Assembly: GCA_046349595.1 (NCBI GenBank)
Contig: JAXMCA010000001.1
Coordinates: 2,666,001 to 2,730,000, forward strand
Reading direction: 5' to 3'
Length of the DNA stretch: 64,000 nucleotides
Source of the DNA: JACRLW01 sp046349595
GTDB lineage: Bacteria; Planctomycetota; UBA1135; UBA2386
The notes below the pieces were generated by a model that was given only the letters and a program-made list of their open reading frames with translations, was not told the origin of the DNA and ran no database searches. The position numbers and the translations under genes were made by a program. The number at the start of each line of letters is the position of its first letter. Positions within the stretch are counted from its first letter, which is position 1. Shown here piece by piece: positions 17,593 to 25,963 of this stretch.

Positions 17593-18435
17593 GCCACCGG
17601 ACGACCCGGCATCCCCTGCGTCGGGCACGACCTTCAGAAGCAGCGTCCGCTGGATGCGGTCGTCGTCGGCCGACGCGATGAAGACGTGGTCGACACCCTT
17701 GTTGACCTCGGCCGCGAGGTCCTTGAGGTCCTTGCAGTGGAAGCGGTTGCAGGTGACCGAGCGCATCGAACGCGGCAGTGCACAGCCGCCTTCCGCTTGG
17801 AACACGCAGGCTCCCTCGTAGGTGACCGACGGGAGCAACTCGCGGTAGCGCCGGACGATCTCCTCGGAGTCGAGGTCGGGATGGCGTGCGCGGAAGGAGC
17901 GCACGGAGGCGATGTCCTGGTAGGCGTGCCGGTCGCCGGTGCGACAGCAGAAGCCGCGGCAGGTGCCGCACGCGGCCCGCGCGACCGCGAGCGGCATCGA
18001 CCGGAACTCGGCGTGCTCCTCGTCCGGGATCGGCGCTTCATCGGGCGTCTCCTCGACCTGCTGGATCAGTGATGCGAGGAAGCCCAGGAAACTCTCGGCC
18101 CGCTCCTTGGGCAATGGCACCAAGGGTCGCAGATTCGCCGGCACGAGGCCGAGGGCAACGCCGTCGAGGACGTTGCTGCCCATCGCCTCGCGCGCTCTGT
18201 CCTGGACTTCTTCCCAGAACTCGCGCTCGCGCCGGGCGCGTGCACGCACGGCCTCCTGCGTGGCCTCGAAAGCCTGCTGTTGCTGCGCCGAGATCTGCGC
18301 CCGGCGCACGCGGTCCATCTGTTCGCGAACCACGCACGGGCCGGCCCCGCAGGTCTCGGAGAACAAGCTCCGACCCGGGGCGAGGGGCGTCCCGCAGACG
18401 ACGCAACCGCGTGCGTTGGGGCCGATCGGATTCAC
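17569..18435 (-). CDS. Cys-rich YkgJ-like (CxxC...CC) metal-binding protein
   Basis: A 288-residue protein with two cysteine clusters. The N-terminus has CVVCGTPL and later ETCGAGPC, like a small zinc ribbon. A charged helical segment follows (residues about 45-90). The C-terminal half has CGTCRGFCCRTGDRH, then CVFQAEGGCALPRSMRSVTC and NRFHC. This resembles the zinc/iron-chelating CxxCxxxCC family (YkgJ type), whose activity is unknown. It lies 37 bp downstream of hcp on the same strand and could be co-transcribed with the T6SS genes, but nothing in the sequence links it to secretion. Confidence 0.65.
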   Translation of the reverse strand: MNPIGPNARGCVVCGTPLAPGRSLFSETCGAGPCVVREQMDRVRRAQISAQQQQAFEATQEAVRARARREREFWEEVQDRAREAMGSNVLDGVALGLVPANLRPLVPLPKERAESFLGFLASLIQQVEETPDEAPIPDEEHAEFRSMPLAVARAACGTCRGFCCRTGDRHAYQDIASVRSFRARHPDLDSEEIVRRYRELLPSVTYEGACVFQAEGGCALPRSMRSVTCNRFHCKDLKDLAAEVNKGVDHVFIASADDDRIQRTLLLKVVPDAGDAGSSGGSEAQLAT

Positions 18436-18472
18436 GACCGGCCGTGGGCTGCGGAACGAGGTCGGGCGCCGC

Positions 18473-18952
18473 TCACTTGGTGGCGCCGGATGCCAGGTCG
18501 TACTTCACGCGCTCCGGCGCGCCGCCCTTGCCTTCCTGGCCGTGCGGTGCCCCGGTGAACTCGATCGCGGTGAAGTTGAGGGACAGGCTCTCGCTCGGCC
18601 GATCGCCGCCGCTGGAGACCGAGTAGCCGCTGATCATGGTGTTGGTCAGCGTGTACTTCGCGAACATCTCCGCCTTGCCCTTCTCGGTCTTCATGAAGTC
18701 GATGACGACCGTGACGCCTTCACCCGTGAGCGCGGCCTCGAGCAGCTTGGTGCTCGACTTCTCGTCGAAGGCCTTCGTCACCGTGACCTCGCTCACGCTC
18801 GGCATCGAGGCCTCGCGGTTCTCGGCCCGGCCGACCGGCGTGGAGATGCCGCGCCCCACTCCCCACTGGAAGCTGTTGATCTCGATCCAGCCCTTGTGAC
18901 CCTCTTCGGTCACGGCGCCGGGGATGTTCGGGTACTGCATGTAGATCGCCAT
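18473..18952 (-). CDS. hcp: T6SS inner-tube protein Hcp
   Basis: A 159-residue Hcp (TssD) protein that forms the hexameric inner tube of the T6SS. Family marks are MAIYMQYPNIPGAVTEEGHK at the N-terminus, WIEINSFQWGVGR, a central KLLEAALTGEGVTVVIDF and the C-terminal SLSLNFTAIEF. The ATG has AGGAGA about 9 nt upstream. It is the last core T6SS gene of the minus-strand block, 73 bp after clpV, as in the hcp/clpV arrangement of many systems. Confidence 0.96.
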   Translation of the reverse strand: MAIYMQYPNIPGAVTEEGHKGWIEINSFQWGVGRGISTPVGRAENREASMPSVSEVTVTKAFDEKSSTKLLEAALTGEGVTVVIDFMKTEKGKAEMFAKYTLTNTMISGYSVSSGGDRPSESLSLNFTAIEFTGAPHGQEGKGGAPERVKYDLASGATK

Positions 18953-19025
18953 CGGGTCGGTCTCCTGATCTGGTTTCGGGTCTGCGGGACGGTGGATTCG
19001 GCTCCGGTGCAGCAGCGCTGCCGGT

Positions 19026-21707
19026 TCAGCTCAACTCGTAGGCGAACGCGCCGGCCTGGTCAACGCCGGCGACCGCCTTAGTGATGATGCGCCCCTCCGC
19101 CATGCGGCTGAGGAACTCGGACGCGAGTTCCGGCAACAGCGTGCGGCTGAGGATGTGGTCGACATTGCGCGCTCCCGTCTCGACTTCCTTGCAGCGGTCG
19201 AGGACGGCGCGGACGAACTCGGGAGTCCAGGAGAAGCTCGCCTTGTAGTTGGCGGCGATGCGCTTCTGGATCTTGCGCAACTTGAGTTCGGCGATGCCGC
19301 GCATCACCTCGTCCTTGAGCGGGTAGTACGGCAGGATCTGGCAGCGCCCGAGGAAGGCCGGCTTGAAGGTCTTGAGCAACTCGGGGTGCATCGCCGAGAC
19401 GAAGCCCTCGGCATCGGGCATGGTCTCGGGATCGGCGCACAGCGACATGATCGCGTCGGTGCCCGCATTGGTGGTCATGATGATCACCGTGTTGCGGAAG
19501 TCGATGTCGCGCCCCTCGCCGTCGCGCAGCGTGCCCTTGTCGAAGACCTGGTAGAAGATCTCCTGCACGCCGGGATGCGCCTTCTCGAGCTCGTCGAGGA
19601 GGAGCACCGAGTACGGCTTGCGTCGCACGGCCTCGGTGAGCACGCCACCCTCGCCGTAGCCGACGTAGCCGGGCGGTGAGCCCATGAGGAGCGACACCTT
19701 GTGCTCCTCCTTGAACTCACTCATGTTGATGACCGTCATGTTCTGCTCGCCGCCGTAGAGCTCCTCGGCGAGCGCGATCGCGGTCTCGGTCTTTCCCACA
19801 CCGCTGGTGCCGGCGAGCATGAACACGCCGATCGGGCGACGCGGATCGCCGAGGTTGGCGCGGCTGATGCGGATCGCCTCGGCGATCGCGCCGAGCGCAT
19901 GCGACTGTCCGACCACGCGCTGCTCGAGGCGCTCCCTCAGGGTCAGCACCGAACGGATCTGGTCGGCGAGCATCTTGCCGGCAGGGATGCCGGTCCAGTT
20001 CGAGATCACCTCGGCGATGGCCTGACCGGTGACGTGCGGATGCACCAGCGGCTGCTCGCCCTGGAGCTTCGTCAACTCGCCCGTCACGCGATCGAGGTCC
20101 TTGCGCGAGCTCTCGCGGTCTTGCGGCGACAAGGGCGCGGGTGCGGCGGGCTTCTCGGCGGAACCTTCCTTGGCCGCCGGCGCGACGCCCTCGAGCTTCT
20201 GGCGCAGCGCGATGAGGTCCGCGACCAGGCGCTTCTCGTCGTTCCAGCGCGCCTCGAGCCGGCCGAGTTCATCGGCGATCGCGGCCTTCTCGGTCTCGAT
20301 CTCGGCGAGTCGCGCGCCGTGGTTGTCGTGCGTCACGTGTTCGCGATGCAACACGCTGGCCTCGGTCTCGAGCCGGGCGATGAGCCGACGGCAGTCCTCG
20401 ATCGGGGCCGGAGTTCCCGCCTGGCTCAGCGCGACGCGCGCGCACGCGGTGTCGAGCAGGCTCACCGCCTTGTCCGGCAACTGGCGCCCGGACAGGTAGC
20501 GAGTGGAGAGCCGCACCGCCTCCTGAAGCGCCTCGTCGAGCACGCGCACGCCGTGGTGCTTCTCCATCACCTTGGAGAGGCCGCGCATGATCTCGGTCGC
20601 CACCGCTTCGGACGGCTCCTCGATCTTCACGACCTGGAAGCGACGCGCGAGCGCGGCGTCCTTCTCGAAGTACTTCTTGTACTCGGCCCAGGTGGTCGCG
20701 GCGATCGTGCGCAGTTCGCCGCGCGCGAGCGCCGGCTTGAGCAGGTTCGCGGCATCACCCTGACCCGCCGAGCCGCCGGCGCCGATCATGGTGTGGGCCT
20801 CGTCGATGAACAGGATGATCGGCTGCGGCGAGGCCTTCACCTCGTCGATCACGCCCTTCAGCCGGTTCTCGAACTCACCCTTCACGCCGGCACCCGCCTG
20901 CAGCAGTGCCATGTCCAGCGTGCGCACCATCACGTTGCGCAGCGCGGGCGGGACCTGACCCTCGATGACGCGCAGCGCGAAGCCCTCGGCGACCGCCGTC
21001 TTTCCCACGCCCGGTTCGCCGGTCAGGATCGGGTTGTTCTGACGACGACGCGTCAGGATGTCGATCACCTGTCGGATCTCGTCATCGCGACCGAGCACCG
21101 GATCGACCTTGCCGGACTTCGCGCGCTCGGTGAGATCGATCGTGAACTGATCGAGGTTCGGCGTCTTGCCGGAACCCCGCGGCTTCGCGCCCGGGGCCCC
21201 CGGCGCCGCCGCCGCAGCGGCCGGCGTCGACTCCGTCGCCGTCTCCTCGAACTTCGCGTACTCCAGCCGGAGGGTCTCCACCACCACCTTCTGGAACTCG
21301 CGCGACGACTCGCGCACCTGCCGCGCGAGCGAATCCGTCGACAGCAGCGAGATCAGCAGATGCCCCGAGCCGGCCTGGGCGGAATCGGTGTCGAGCGATG
21401 CGATCAACCACGCCTCGCGGGCGAGGTCGACGACGTTCGGCGACAACGCCGGCGGTCGCGTGTTGCCGGTCTTGAAGCGATCGAGGCAACGCGTGAGGTC
21501 GGCGGTCAGCTTCGAGGGGTCGACGTCGAAGCGGCGCAACATCGCCTCCATCGTGGAGCCGGGAACCTCGAGGATCTTGAGCAGCCAGTGCTCGATCTCG
21601 ACGTTGAAGTGCGACCGCGACAGGCAGAGGCCCGCGGCGCCCTCGAGCGCGCGGCGTGCATCCGGGCTCAGGTGAGCGATGAGCGACTTGAGGTTGACCG
21701 ACGTCAT
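19026..21707 (-). CDS. clpV: T6SS sheath-disassembly ATPase ClpV
   Basis: An 893-residue class I Clp/Hsp100 AAA+ ATPase (TssH) that unfolds and recycles the contracted TssB/TssC sheath. The N-domain (about 1-150) contains the T6SS-specific opening SLIAHLSPDARRALEGAAGL. The first AAA module has GEPGVGKTAVAEG and FIDEAHTMIG. A coiled-coil middle domain follows (about 420-540). The second module has LAGTSGVGKTETAIALAEEL and LLLDELEKAHPG. A Pro/Ala/Gly linker at about 165-180 separates the N-domain from AAA1. It is 87 bp from tssG and 73 bp from hcp. Confidence 0.95.
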   Translation of the reverse strand: MTSVNLKSLIAHLSPDARRALEGAAGLCLSRSHFNVEIEHWLLKILEVPGSTMEAMLRRFDVDPSKLTADLTRCLDRFKTGNTRPPALSPNVVDLAREAWLIASLDTDSAQAGSGHLLISLLSTDSLARQVRESSREFQKVVVETLRLEYAKFEETATESTPAAAAAAPGAPGAKPRGSGKTPNLDQFTIDLTERAKSGKVDPVLGRDDEIRQVIDILTRRRQNNPILTGEPGVGKTAVAEGFALRVIEGQVPPALRNVMVRTLDMALLQAGAGVKGEFENRLKGVIDEVKASPQPIILFIDEAHTMIGAGGSAGQGDAANLLKPALARGELRTIAATTWAEYKKYFEKDAALARRFQVVKIEEPSEAVATEIMRGLSKVMEKHHGVRVLDEALQEAVRLSTRYLSGRQLPDKAVSLLDTACARVALSQAGTPAPIEDCRRLIARLETEASVLHREHVTHDNHGARLAEIETEKAAIADELGRLEARWNDEKRLVADLIALRQKLEGVAPAAKEGSAEKPAAPAPLSPQDRESSRKDLDRVTGELTKLQGEQPLVHPHVTGQAIAEVISNWTGIPAGKMLADQIRSVLTLRERLEQRVVGQSHALGAIAEAIRISRANLGDPRRPIGVFMLAGTSGVGKTETAIALAEELYGGEQNMTVINMSEFKEEHKVSLLMGSPPGYVGYGEGGVLTEAVRRKPYSVLLLDELEKAHPGVQEIFYQVFDKGTLRDGEGRDIDFRNTVIIMTTNAGTDAIMSLCADPETMPDAEGFVSAMHPELLKTFKPAFLGRCQILPYYPLKDEVMRGIAELKLRKIQKRIAANYKASFSWTPEFVRAVLDRCKEVETGARNVDHILSRTLLPELASEFLSRMAEGRIITKAVAGVDQAGAFAYELS

Positions 21708-21794
21708 GTTGGACCGGGCTGCGGAAACGGGCTGGCTCGCGGCGCTGGCCGGATCAACGCAGCGACAGCGCTGCCGCTGGATCGGGCCGGAGGA

Positions 21795-22841
21795 TCATGG
21801 AGACGTGTTTCTGGAAATTCCACCCGGCGCGACCGCGAAGCGCGGCGCCGATGAACCAGGCTCGCGCTCGAGCCATGTGTTCGAGCCGAGTCGGGAACGG
21901 CCCGGACTTCCCCTCGCCGCCAACCGTGTTCCCGGCGACTGTCCCGGCGCGAGTTCGAAGCGCACGGCGAAGTCGTGTTCGGCGCGCAGATAGAAGCGGG
22001 CCAGATCGACCCAGGGGTGCGGCTCGGCGCCGCACCCGCTGAGGCGCTCGTAGTCCGACAGCGACATCGGCCCGAGCAGGATGCCGATCCGCGACTGGAC
22101 GTCGAAGCACCGCTCTCCGAGCGTGGCTCCGCCGCCGAGGGCGACGCGATGGTCACCGCGCTCGCCGCGGAACGGGAGCACACAGCGCTCCTCGGTCGGG
22201 ATCCGGAGCCAGCGTCCGACGAACTCCTCGACCCGAGCCGGGACCCCCGTGAGGTCCTGCAGAGCGCGCGCGAGTCCCTGCGCCGAGCGCACATCGCGTG
22301 ACAGATGTCCGCCGCAGTACGCAGCGCGCTCGTCCGGGAGTCGTGAGCGTCCGCGCAGACGCTTCTCACCGAGTCCGATCAGCGCGAACACGGCGCGCGT
22401 GAAGGCATCCTCGGCGCCGTGTTCACGTCGCTCGCGTTCGTAGGCGAAGGCGAAGCGGTTCTTGTTCCAGGCCCGATAGAACAGCGAGAGCACGCGGTGC
22501 TGGAACAGGTCGAACCAGTCGCGCAGCGTCGGGTCACGCAGTTGGATGCGTTCGATCGCGAGCTCGGTGTAGCGCTGCGGAAGAGTCCCCGCGGTGCCGA
22601 CGAACCCGAGGAACGCGACGTCCATCTCGGCGCGCGCGCGACCGTCGTCGCGCAGCTCGACGATCTCGCTCGGCGCAAAGCCGAGCGACGGCCTCGTGCG
22701 GAGTCGGAGACACTCCGCGTCCGGATGGTTGTCACCGCCGATGCCTCGCGCCGCACCGGCGCGCGCCGCTGCCGCCTCGAGCAGACGCACGGCCTGGAAG
22801 AACTCGTAGCTGCCGGCGTCGTCGTCGAGGGCGGAGCTCAC
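21795..22841 (-). CDS. tssG: T6SS baseplate protein TssG
   Basis: A 348-residue TssG (ImpH) protein, part of the TssEFGK baseplate wedge. Signatures are YEFFQAVRLLE near the N-terminus, SLGFAPSEIVEL, DVAFLGFVGTAGTLPQRYTE, LFYRAWNKNRFAFAYER and PMSLSDYERL. I choose the GTG at 22841, which overlaps the tssF stop as GTGA. The longer frame to 22874 would need a TTG start and a 37-bp overlap. The order tssE-tssF-tssG is the conserved one. Confidence 0.92.
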   Translation of the reverse strand: MSSALDDDAGSYEFFQAVRLLEAAAARAGAARGIGGDNHPDAECLRLRTRPSLGFAPSEIVELRDDGRARAEMDVAFLGFVGTAGTLPQRYTELAIERIQLRDPTLRDWFDLFQHRVLSLFYRAWNKNRFAFAYERERREHGAEDAFTRAVFALIGLGEKRLRGRSRLPDERAAYCGGHLSRDVRSAQGLARALQDLTGVPARVEEFVGRWLRIPTEERCVLPFRGERGDHRVALGGGATLGERCFDVQSRIGILLGPMSLSDYERLSGCGAEPHPWVDLARFYLRAEHDFAVRFELAPGQSPGTRLAARGSPGRSRLGSNTWLEREPGSSAPRFAVAPGGISRNTSP

Positions 22842-24661
22842 AGGATCGGCCCTGTTCCCGCCCGCGGCGGCCAACGGTGGATCACCGTCTCGCGACCGGG
22901 CGTCGTCACCGCGGTCCGCACGAAGCTGTTCATCGAGCAGTATCCGCCGAGGAAGGCCTCGAGCACGCTCGCGAACAGGTAGAGGCCGTGATCGGCGAAG
23001 CGGCTCGCGTCGAGCTCCAAGGTCGCGTCGATGCCGCGACAGAAGCCGAACTGGTGTCCGGACGGCACGCGCAGGGTGGTGAACCGCGTGTCGACGCGGA
23101 GCAGGGACTCGACGACCGCGCGATTCGACTCGGTCTCGGCGAAGTCGTAGAGCCGCAGGATCTCGCGCAGCGCAGCCGCCGCGTCCTCGCCCCCGGTGAG
23201 CGACAAGTGGTTGAGCGAGAGGTGCGACAGCAGACGCCAGCGCGCACCGTCACCGAAGCGCGGGCGCAAGGTCGGAGTCGGCGCCGTCAGGCAACGGATC
23301 CTCTCGACCGGCCCGAGACCCTCGACCGACGCCATCCGCGGTTGATCGCCACCGAAGGGCAGACCCGAAGGCAGGTCGCGGTTGAGGCAGGTCGTCTCCA
23401 CCATCAACACCGCGTCGTTGGACGGCATCGGTCCGAACTGCAGATCGACGAACTGCAGGAACACCTCGGTCCCCCGGTCGAGCCGCGTCGAGATCAGTTC
23501 TGCCGGCCGGCGCGCCGCGTGGTAGTAGTGCGCCTCGGATTCGCCGTGCTCGATCCCGTAGAACGGGCGGAAGGCGGTGCGCTTGCCGTCCGCGTGGGCG
23601 ACGGCGACCGAGTCGACCGAGTAGACCTCGACCGACTGCGGCTTGCGCGCGTCGGGCACGATCCGGACCTCACTGTCCTTCCCGGTCAGCCGGATCGGCT
23701 CGGCGCGCTTGCCAAACAGGTTCACCACCGGCGTACAGCCGAGCAGGAAGTTGTCGAGGCCGACGTTCTTCTGCAACTCGACCGACGAGCGGCGCAGGAA
23801 CAGGAACACCGAGAACGAGCGCTGCGCGCGCGCCAGGGCCGCGGGCTCGATGCCCTCGATGTCGACGAACAGGAACTTGTGCGGGAACGCGAAGTACTCG
23901 GTGAGCAGCCGATAGCCCGGCAACGAGCGGTCAGGATAGGGCAACAGGCCCTCGTCCATGCGAAAGCCCACCGGACGCACCGCGTTGGCCGGCAGCCGCA
24001 CGAAGTCGCGGTCGTTGGCGGACGTCGCGACGACGATCTCGGCGACATCGTTGAGGATCGCCTCGTACAGCGCATAGGCGTGCTGGGTCTGGCCGCCGAG
24101 GTGCAGGCGCAAGGTGCCCGGTGCGACCTCCTGGAGCTTGACCTCCGGCGACAATCCACGGAACTCGAGAGCCAGGACCGCCGCGGCGTTGCCGGACACC
24201 TGCGTGCGCGGTGCGTCGAACGGAGCGCCTTGAAGTCGCGCCGAAGTCAGTCCGAAGGGGTGCAGCGTCGTCGGATAGCAGGTCCGGTAGCGACACGGCT
24301 CGCCGTGCGCACGATCGGTCTGGAGCATCGACCCTGCGGGAACCACGTGGTTCGCGGTGAGATCGGGCAGCGGCTGCATCTGCACGATCGCCATCGACGG
24401 GATCGGCGCGAGATAGTGCGGGTAGAGGACGCTCAGCAGTGCATCCGAGATCTCCGGGAAGTCGTCCTCGAGCTTGTGCCTGACGCGCGCATTGAGGAAC
24501 GCCGCCGACTCGATCATGCGCGCGACGTGCGGGTCCTCCACCGTGTCGGCGCTGAGCCTCAATCGGCCGGCGACCTTCGGATGTTCCTTCGCGAACTCCG
24601 CGCCCATGCGGCGCAGGAAGGCGAGTTCACGGTTGTAGTAGGCGAGCAGGTCTTCGCTCAT
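22838..24661 (-). CDS. tssF: T6SS baseplate protein TssF
   Basis: A 607-residue TssF (ImpG), the largest wedge component of the baseplate. It opens with MSEDLLAYYNRELAFLRRMG, followed by FAKEHPKVAGRL and DPHVARMIESAAFLNARV, all typical of the family. Further marks are FPEISDALLSVLYPHYLAP and, in the centre, EYFAFPHKFLFVDI. The ATG at 24661 is preferred over an upstream in-frame start whose leader would run into tssE. It follows tssE by 10 bp and is coupled to tssG by a 4-bp overlap. Confidence 0.95.
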   Translation of the reverse strand: MSEDLLAYYNRELAFLRRMGAEFAKEHPKVAGRLRLSADTVEDPHVARMIESAAFLNARVRHKLEDDFPEISDALLSVLYPHYLAPIPSMAIVQMQPLPDLTANHVVPAGSMLQTDRAHGEPCRYRTCYPTTLHPFGLTSARLQGAPFDAPRTQVSGNAAAVLALEFRGLSPEVKLQEVAPGTLRLHLGGQTQHAYALYEAILNDVAEIVVATSANDRDFVRLPANAVRPVGFRMDEGLLPYPDRSLPGYRLLTEYFAFPHKFLFVDIEGIEPAALARAQRSFSVFLFLRRSSVELQKNVGLDNFLLGCTPVVNLFGKRAEPIRLTGKDSEVRIVPDARKPQSVEVYSVDSVAVAHADGKRTAFRPFYGIEHGESEAHYYHAARRPAELISTRLDRGTEVFLQFVDLQFGPMPSNDAVLMVETTCLNRDLPSGLPFGGDQPRMASVEGLGPVERIRCLTAPTPTLRPRFGDGARWRLLSHLSLNHLSLTGGEDAAAALREILRLYDFAETESNRAVVESLLRVDTRFTTLRVPSGHQFGFCRGIDATLELDASRFADHGLYLFASVLEAFLGGYCSMNSFVRTAVTTPGRETVIHRWPPRAGTGPIL

Positions 24662-24671
24662 CGGCCGGTCC

Positions 24672-25145
24672 TCACTCCACGTGACGGCTGACGGGTTCGA
24701 GCTGGAAATCGAAGGTCGCGGTGTCACGTCCGGCTTCGACGCGAACCGTCGCCTCGATCCGGAAACGCAACGTGCGATCGAGTGGGTCCTGGCTGTCGAG
24801 CGGGACCACGTGCACCTCCTCGAAGCGCGCGTCGTGACGACGAATCACCTGGGCGATCTCGCCGAGGAACTGAGCGCGGCGCTCGGGCGATGCGAGATTG
24901 ATGCCGGTGACGTCGGCGATGCCGTAGTCGAACACCGAACGCTCGAGCTGCTCGTACTCACGCGGCCACGAGATGCAGCGGTTCCGCGTGTTGAGCAGGT
25001 CCTGGAGGTCCTGACGCACGGACTCGCGGAACTGGCGCAAGCGCGCACGCATCTGCCCGCGCGACTCGACCTGTGAATCCGGATCGTCGTCGGTCAGCGC
25101 GAGGAGCAACGGAAGCCGGATCTCGGGTTCGTCGTCCCGGCTCAT
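24672..25145 (-). CDS. tssE: T6SS baseplate protein TssE (gp25-like)
   Basis: A 157-residue protein of the gp25/GPW family that links the baseplate to the sheath and triggers its polymerisation. Family features are SVRQDLQDLLNTRNRC, YGIADVTGINLASPERR and a C-terminal gp25-like strand set (RFRIEATVRVEAGRDTATF). The ATG overlaps the tagJ stop by 4 bp (ATGA). Confidence 0.93.
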   Translation of the reverse strand: MSRDDEPEIRLPLLLALTDDDPDSQVESRGQMRARLRQFRESVRQDLQDLLNTRNRCISWPREYEQLERSVFDYGIADVTGINLASPERRAQFLGEIAQVIRRHDARFEEVHVVPLDSQDPLDRTLRFRIEATVRVEAGRDTATFDFQLEPVSRHVE

Positions 25146-25942
25146 CTCCCACCGGCCGGCGAGGCGTCGTCGAACTCGATCACCTGCACCTGGGGCAGCG
25201 TCAGCGTCTCCTCACCGACCAGGAAGGTGCGCAGACCGATGCCCCGCACCGGCGTGGTCTCGGTCCACTCCGTGGTGCGCCCGAGGCGAGCCGCCGCTTC
25301 GGCCGGTGCCGGTGCGTAGATCGCGGGGATGTAGACCTCGCCGTCGGGACCGCCGCGCACCTCCATGCCCGCGCGACGCCACACCAGGTCGCGGGCGCGC
25401 TCGATCGGACGCAACTCCAGACGGATCACGCGATCGGCGGGGACCCAGTAGTACTTGCCCGTGCTCGTCAGCACCTCGAAGACGCCGGCTGTGATGTCGT
25501 CGCAGTCGCGGAGGTCGTCGAAGCGCTTGCCGTCGCAACTGCCGCGCAGCGCCGGTCGGATCGCCTCCGCCTCCTCCGCGGTCGCCGACGCGCGCGCGAC
25601 ATCGCCACCCTGCAGCTCGACGAGCGCGCGAAGTCGCAACTGGATGTGCTCGTCGGGCTGAGCGAGGAACTCCGGAACCCGCCCCTCCTTGAAGCACTGC
25701 TGACGCCACTGCTCGGCTCGAACCAGTTGACGGATCAGCGCGACCGTCGTCACGGCCCCGGGCAGGGTCTTCGCGATCGCGTCGAGCTGGACATCGGCGC
25801 GGTCGAAGTTGCCGACGATGCACAGCATGTCGGCCAGGAAGGAGCGACGGTCCGGGTCCGCAGGGTTGCTGCGCACCTCCGCATTCATCGCTTCGATGGC
25901 CTGGTCGAGCTTGCCGGATCGGAACAGTTCGTGGGCGTTCAT
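25142..25942 (-). CDS. tagJ: T6SS accessory protein TagJ (ImpE)
   Basis: A 266-residue TagJ/ImpE/SciE protein. The N-terminal half is a TPR-like helical array (LFRSGKLDQAIEAMNAEVRS, PADPDRRSFLADMLCIVGNFDRA). The C-terminal half holds the ImpE core (GKYYWVPADRVIRLELRPIE, RDLVWRRAGMEVRGGPDGEV, YIPAIYA). TagJ proteins can bind the TssB N-terminal helix and modulate ClpV recognition. Here it sits between the second tssC and tssE, as in imp-type clusters. It overlaps tssE by 4 bp and follows the second tssC by 21 bp. Confidence 0.92.
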   Translation of the reverse strand: MNAHELFRSGKLDQAIEAMNAEVRSNPADPDRRSFLADMLCIVGNFDRADVQLDAIAKTLPGAVTTVALIRQLVRAEQWRQQCFKEGRVPEFLAQPDEHIQLRLRALVELQGGDVARASATAEEAEAIRPALRGSCDGKRFDDLRDCDDITAGVFEVLTSTGKYYWVPADRVIRLELRPIERARDLVWRRAGMEVRGGPDGEVYIPAIYAPAPAEAAARLGRTTEWTETTPVRGIGLRTFLVGEETLTLPQVQVIEFDDASPAGGR

Positions 25943-25963
25943 GGGGATTGCACGGGGTCCCGC

